Position numbers and translations under genes: made by a program. From assembly GCA_029865285.1 (NCBI GenBank), contig JAOUHE010000069.1:1-8433 (forward strand): a stretch of 8,433 nucleotides of DNA, written 5' to 3'. Positions 5,227 through 8,433 of the stretch are shown piece by piece (position 1 is the first letter of the stretch; each line of letters begins with the position of its first letter). The notes beneath the pieces are model-generated. The model saw only the letters and a list, made by a program, of their open reading frames with translations, was not told the origin of the DNA and searched no databases. The stretch comes from Chloroflexota bacterium (GTDB lineage Bacteria; Chloroflexota; Limnocylindria; QHBO01).

Positions 5227-6084
5227 CTACGGGCGCCAATATACCCTCCCCGGGTCGCGGGCATCGATCCAGCTGACCCCACCCTCGGTCTCGGCGCCGA
5301 AGAGCGTCCGGATGGCCGCGACCTGATCTGCGATGCGTTGGTCGAGGAGCGCCGGATCGGCCGTCAGGTCCGGCTCGTACAGGCCGAAGACCGCGCTCCA
5401 GCCCTGGGAGCGGGCCGCGAGCGTGAACCCGGACTCGTCGTCGAGGAGGACGCTCAGGCGGGTCGCCGCGGACCCCATCGTCGCGGGGTCCAGCGCGGCC
5501 AGGTGGACGGCAGTCACGAATCGGGACGCCTCAATGCGGTCGCCGACAATGATGTTCCGGCTGGCGGTCCGTCGATCATCCACCTGCGGCAGCCCCGCAA
5601 GATCGTCGGGGAGTGCGGCACCGCGAGCGAGTTGGCCGATCGCCGTCCCGTCGGCGGCGCAGATGAGCGCGACCGCGCTGGTGGTCCACACCACCGCCGC
5701 GGTCTTCTCCACGATGGCGACCGCGACCCGGTCGGGCAGGAACGTCTCGACGCTCGCGGAGGCGACCGCCGGCAGCTCCGCGAGTCTCGACGACAGGGCG
5801 CCGCTGTCGATCGCGAGGAGTGGGGCGCCGGTCACCGAAGCGAGGACCCGCTCGATCTGCCCGTCGGACGTGTAGCGCTCACCGGCCCATACCGTCTCGC
5901 GCACCCGCAGCCACGGACCGTTCACCAGGAGGACGAGGCCAACCACCAGGCCTGCAAATGCGACCAGCGCCAGAATCCGACCGACCGCGGGGAGCGACCC
6001 ACGGAGCCGGTGCCTGAGCGGCGGACCGGGGCGTCGGGCGTGCGCGGCACCGCGTCGCCGGGATGCGGCGCGACGAGCGGTCAA
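5227..6084 (-). CDS. ftsQ: FtsQ/DivIB cell division protein
   Basis: A single-pass membrane protein that connects with FtsB and FtsL (DivIC/FtsL) in the divisome and so influences septal peptidoglycan synthesis. From the chosen TTG start it is 285 residues: a basic cytoplasmic tail (1-36, many Arg), one membrane helix ILALVAFAGLVVGLVLLV (37-54), then an outside POTRA domain (about 58-127, with WLRVRETVWAGERYTSDGQI and PLLAIDSGALSSRLAELPAV) and an FtsQ domain ending WIDARDPGRVYWRP, the usual 'vDlR.p.rv' close. The frame stays open to 6426, but the extra N-terminal region would be low-complexity sequence antisense-like to ddl coding. TTG at 6084-6082 has AGGAG seven bases upstream (6092-6096) and forms a TTGA overlap with the ddl stop. 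Position after ddl is classic dcw order. FtsQ sequences diverge, so the call rests on architecture plus context. Confidence 0.9.
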   Translation of the reverse strand: MTARRAASRRRGAAHARRPGPPLRHRLRGSLPAVGRILALVAFAGLVVGLVLLVNGPWLRVRETVWAGERYTSDGQIERVLASVTGAPLLAIDSGALSSRLAELPAVASASVETFLPDRVAVAIVEKTAAVVWTTSAVALICAADGTAIGQLARGAALPDDLAGLPQVDDRRTASRNIIVGDRIEASRFVTAVHLAALDPATMGSAATRLSVLLDDESGFTLAARSQGWSAVFGLYEPDLTADPALLDQRIADQVAAIRTLFGAETEGGVSWIDARDPGRVYWRP

Positions 6085-7226
6085 GCCGGCTCTCCTGCCC
6101 GGCCCCCGGGCGTACGGCCATCGCTTGCCGCCTCCATGCCGAGATCGATCAGCCTGCCGATGAGATCGGGCAGCGCGAGCCCTGCCAGCTCCGCCTGTTT
6201 CGGGAACATGCTCGTCGCGGTGAAGCCCGGCAGTGTGTTCATCTCCGACAGGTAGACCCCATCGGGTGGCACCAGGAAATCGACGCGGGCCATCCCGGCG
6301 CAGTCCACCGCCCGGTAGGCGGCGAGCGCCAGCTCCCTGAGCCGCGCAGCGAGGGCGGAATCCACCGCGGCGCGCGGGATGACATCGGCGAGGCCGGGCA
6401 CGTACTTTGCCTCGTAGTCGTACCACTCGTGGTGGCTGACCACCTCGCCGGGCTCGAAGGCGATCGGGTGGTCATTGCCGAGCACCCCGCATTCCAGTTC
6501 GCGAGCGCCGGCCGCATACACCTCCACGATCACCTTGGTGTCGTAGCGGAAGGCCTCATCGAGCGCGTCTGGCAGCTCGCCCGGCCCATGCACCAGGGTC
6601 ATGCCGACGCTGCTCCCCAGACGCGCCGGCTTCACCACGGACCGCTCGCCGATCCGCTCGCCGATCTCGCCCAGGACCATGGCCGGCGAGTCGAGCCATG
6701 TCGAGCGCCGGAACCAGGTGGAATCGAGCACGGGCAGGCCGTGGCCCCGCATCAGGTCCTTGAAGACCACCTTGTCCATCGCCACCGAGCTGGCAAGGAC
6801 CCCGGCGCCGGTGTACGGCACTCCGGCCAGCTCCAGAAAGCCCTGCAGGGTCCCGTCCTCGCCGAACGGGCCATGGAGCACCAGGAACGCCACGTCGATC
6901 GCCTCGGCAAGTGAGCGAACGACCGCACGCGGTGCCTGGTCGGGGTGGCCGATCCCCACCGGGACGGGCAGGTCCTCGTGTGCCCGCAACCGGGCCGTCT
7001 GCTCGACGGGGCTTGCCGCGCCGAGCAACTCCGCCAGCGGCCGATCGCCAAGCAGCGGCGCCGGTCCGTCGGGCAGGTGCCAGCGGCCCTGTCGATCGAT
7101 GTAGACCAGGAACGGCTCGTACCGCTCGCGATCGATCGCACGCAGCACAGAGTCCGCCGAACTGACGCTCACCTCGTGCTCGGCAGACCGGCCGCCTGCG
7201 AAGATCCCGACGCGCAGACGACTCAT
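6081..7226 (-). CDS. ddl: D-alanine--D-alanine ligase
   Basis: An ATP-grasp enzyme of 381 residues that joins two D-alanines; the dipeptide is then added to UDP-MurNAc-tripeptide by MurF. Visible motifs are GRSAEHEVSVSS near the N-terminus (12-23), HGPFGEDGTLQG (118-129), the ATP-binding KP plus LGSSVGM loop (199-209), ELECGVLGN (243-251), YDYEAKY in the omega loop (269-275), RVDF (314-317), and the metal and substrate site SEMNTLPGFT with SMFPK (327-343). The Tyr in the omega loop is the residue typical of true D-Ala-D-Ala ligases; D-Ala-D-Lac ligases of the VanA type lack it, so the product should be the ordinary vancomycin-sensitive stem. I chose the ATG at 7226-7224, which overlaps the murB TGA, over a GTG-type start nine codons earlier (7253), because the protein then begins MSRLRVGIFAGG as the family does. 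Its Shine-Dalgarno is weak, which fits coupling. The TGA overlaps the ftsQ start. Confidence 0.96.
   Translation of the reverse strand: MSRLRVGIFAGGRSAEHEVSVSSADSVLRAIDRERYEPFLVYIDRQGRWHLPDGPAPLLGDRPLAELLGAASPVEQTARLRAHEDLPVPVGIGHPDQAPRAVVRSLAEAIDVAFLVLHGPFGEDGTLQGFLELAGVPYTGAGVLASSVAMDKVVFKDLMRGHGLPVLDSTWFRRSTWLDSPAMVLGEIGERIGERSVVKPARLGSSVGMTLVHGPGELPDALDEAFRYDTKVIVEVYAAGARELECGVLGNDHPIAFEPGEVVSHHEWYDYEAKYVPGLADVIPRAAVDSALAARLRELALAAYRAVDCAGMARVDFLVPPDGVYLSEMNTLPGFTATSMFPKQAELAGLALPDLIGRLIDLGMEAASDGRTPGGRAGEPA
6092..6096 (-). promoter_or_regulatory. ftsQ ribosome-binding site (decides a TTG start)
   Basis: AGGAG on the minus strand, seven bases before TTG at 6084-6082, inside the end of ddl. 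It is the strongest Shine-Dalgarno match near any candidate ftsQ start and supports the TTGA overlap with the ddl stop. Confidence 0.8.
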
Positions 7227-8182
7227 CCGACGCCCACGTCGCCGGGCGGCCACTCGCCGACGAACTCGATTTCGTACTCGAGCTCAACGCCGAATCGCTC
7301 GGCCACGATCCCTCGGGCCAGATCCCCGAGCGCGCGGACGTCGGCGGCGCGGCCGTTGCGGTCGGTGATGATGAAGTTGGCATGGCGCGTGCTGACCGAT
7401 GCGCTGCCGATGCTACGCCCCTTCAGACCGGCGGCGTCGATCAGTCGACCGGCGTGGTCGCCCGGCGGGTTCCGGAAGACGCTGCCCGCGTTCTGGTCGG
7501 CGAGCGGCTGGGTGGCGATGCGCTGCGCCTGGTTGGCCGCCACCCGGGCGGCCACCTCGTCAGGCGCGTCCGGACGGAGTTGCAGTGTCGCGGCCAGGAT
7601 GACCTCGGGGCCGTGCTTGAAGCGCGAATCCCGGTATCGGTAGTTGCACTCGGCGTTGTCGAGGAGCCTTGTCTGTCCGTCGCGCGGGTCCCATGCCTCG
7701 ACCGCGCTGACAAGCTCGCTCATCGATCCGCCATGGGCGCCGGCATTGGCCCAGACCGCCCCGCCCAGGGTGCCCGGGATCGCGGTTCCGAACTCGAGGC
7801 CCGACAGACCGGCCGCAACGCAGCGCCGGACGAGGAGGGCCAGCGGCGTGCCCGAGTCAGCGCGCATCTCCGAGCCGCGAAGCGTCACGCTGCGCGCGCG
7901 GTTGCGAATGACCAGCCCGCGCATCCCGAGGTCGGAGACGACGAGATCGCTGCCATTGCCGAGAATGAAGCACGGGACGCCGGCGTCACGGGCGAGCTGC
8001 ACAAGGCCGAGCAGCGCGTCGCGATCGCCGGCCACGGCGAGGCGGTCTGCCGGCCCACCGACCCGGAGGGTGGTGAGCGGTGCCAGGGGCGCGTCCGCGA
8101 CAAGGGCCAGGTTCCGCTCCGCGGCGAGGTGATCGAGGCGCGCAAGGTCGGCAACACTGACGGTGGCGGGTGCGGCATTCAT
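7223..8182 (-). CDS. murB: MurB, UDP-N-acetylenolpyruvoylglucosamine reductase
   Basis: A 319-residue FAD enzyme of the cytosol that reduces UDP-GlcNAc-enolpyruvate with NADPH to UDP-MurNAc, the second committed step of peptidoglycan synthesis. The FAD-binding motifs are TTLRVGGPAD (about 37-46), GNGSDLVVSD (75-84) and the Gly/Ala-rich AIPGTLGGAVWANAGAHGG (134-152). YRYRDSRF (181-188) and NAGSVFRNP (231-239) follow; Ser234 fits the catalytic serine that protonates the intermediate. HANFI (267-271) and the Glu-rich end LEYEIEFVGEW (301-311) complete the fold. Length and motif style suggest the shorter type II class. The ATG at 8182-8180 has a GGAG eight bases upstream (8191-8194) and overlaps the murG stop by four bases. 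The stop overlaps the ddl start the same way. Nothing appears damaged. Confidence 0.95.
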   Translation of the reverse strand: MNAAPATVSVADLARLDHLAAERNLALVADAPLAPLTTLRVGGPADRLAVAGDRDALLGLVQLARDAGVPCFILGNGSDLVVSDLGMRGLVIRNRARSVTLRGSEMRADSGTPLALLVRRCVAAGLSGLEFGTAIPGTLGGAVWANAGAHGGSMSELVSAVEAWDPRDGQTRLLDNAECNYRYRDSRFKHGPEVILAATLQLRPDAPDEVAARVAANQAQRIATQPLADQNAGSVFRNPPGDHAGRLIDAAGLKGRSIGSASVSTRHANFIITDRNGRAADVRALGDLARGIVAERFGVELEYEIEFVGEWPPGDVGVG

Positions 8183-8433
8183 CGAGCGGTCTCCGCCAGG
8201 GACGGCAGCGGACCTCCTTCCGCCATCGCCAGCAGCTCTGCGGCGACGGTGCTCGCGGCATCGGGCTGCCCCATGCGCAGCGCGGCCGCAGCGACCTCGG
8301 CGCGCCGCTCGTCGCCGCGCAGGGCGCTCACCTCGCGCGTCAACCGTCCGGGTTCAAGCTCCGCGTCTGGCACCACCACGGCGGCTCCATGCTCGGCGAG
8401 CCACTCGGCATTCGCCGACTGATGCGCGCCCGC
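8179..8433 (-). CDS. murG: MurG, lipid II-forming UDP-GlcNAc transferase (C-terminal end only)
   Basis: Open from the right window edge to a TGA at 8181-8179, giving the last 84 residues; the start and N-terminal domain lie outside the window. MurG transfers GlcNAc from UDP-GlcNAc to undecaprenyl-PP-MurNAc-pentapeptide on the inner face of the membrane, making lipid II. The visible part begins AGAHQSANAEWLAEHGAAVV, which matches the conserved GT28-family stretch in the nucleotide-sugar-binding C-terminal domain (His-Gln followed by Asn-Ala, then a Gly-Ala-Ala). It continues into helices ending in a poorly conserved tail. Its stop overlaps the murB start in an ATGA (8182-8179), so the two genes are probably translationally coupled. 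The identification rests on a short segment plus dcw context; I am fairly sure of it. Confidence 0.85.
   Translation of the reverse strand, partial: AGAHQSANAEWLAEHGAAVVVPDAELEPGRLTREVSALRGDERRAEVAAAALRMGQPDAASTVAAELLAMAEGGPLPSLAETAR

Noticed and set aside
4546..6255. A 569-residue plus-strand open frame over ftsA, sbp and ftsQ
   Set aside because: Antisense to real genes, with no motifs and shadow-like Arg/Asp/Gly composition.
6085..6426. N-terminal extension of FtsQ up to 6426
   Set aside because: It overlaps the conserved 3' end of ddl, is Arg/Gly-rich low complexity, and the TTG at 6084 has a far better ribosome-binding site.
6081..7226. Possible vancomycin-resistance type ligase (D-Ala-D-Lac)
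   Set aside because: The omega loop has the YDYEAKY tyrosine typical of D-Ala-D-Ala ligases, and no vanH or vanX neighbours are present.

Overview
This is a GC-rich (by eye about two thirds G+C) bacterial chromosomal segment in which every gene I can support lies on the minus strand. Reading in the direction of transcription (right to left), it holds the distal part of a division and cell wall (dcw) cluster: the 3' end of murG, then murB, ddl, ftsQ, a DUF1290 'small basic protein' gene (sbp), ftsA, ftsZ, yggS, yggT and a DUF167 (YggU-like) gene. These are followed by a tRNA-Val(CAC) gene with its own promoter and by the 5' two-fifths or so of an MFS exporter gene cut by the left edge. The combination of FtsA, FtsZ, DUF1290 and the ftsZ-yggS-yggT-DUF167 tail, at high GC, fits a Chloroflexota-like or other deep Gram-positive-type ('Terrabacteria') lineage. 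This assignment is an inference from gene order and general protein character, not from a search.

Right part (8433-5227): murG, murB, ddl and ftsQ form a tight chain with three 4-base stop/start overlaps (ATGA, ATGA, TTGA), so they are almost certainly one translationally coupled unit. MurG makes lipid II. MurB completes UDP-MurNAc and Ddl makes the D-Ala-D-Ala dipeptide, both upstream of MurG. FtsQ is the single-pass divisome scaffold. murC, often found between murG and murB, is not at that position.

Middle part (5226-2093): the sbp gene, ftsA (TTG start, strong ribosome-binding site) and ftsZ. FtsA and FtsZ both keep their nucleotide-binding motifs, and both keep the C-terminal elements that join them to each other (FtsZ tail peptide) and to the membrane (FtsA amphipathic helix). 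The 212-bp ftsA-ftsZ gap is the most interesting non-coding stretch. It carries a hairpin just after ftsA, two DnaA-box sequences 22 bp apart (one a perfect TTATCCACA), and three ATCGGT repeats at 9-10 bp phase with a TAGAAT -10-like hexamer nested between two of them. I read it as a dedicated ftsZ promoter region that may link division to replication initiation.

Left part (2092-1): a strong GC hairpin separates ftsZ from yggS (PLP homeostasis), then yggT (small membrane protein) and DUF167. No sepF lies between yggS and yggT. A good sigma-70-type promoter (TTGAGG, 17 bp, TATACT), whose -35 box overlaps the DUF167 stop codon, drives tRNA-Val. The MFS gene begins 28 bases after the encoded CCA of the tRNA and may be read through from it. 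I see no mobile element, CRISPR array or defence system. The window is mostly conserved housekeeping DNA, with its novelty, if any, in the regulatory regions.
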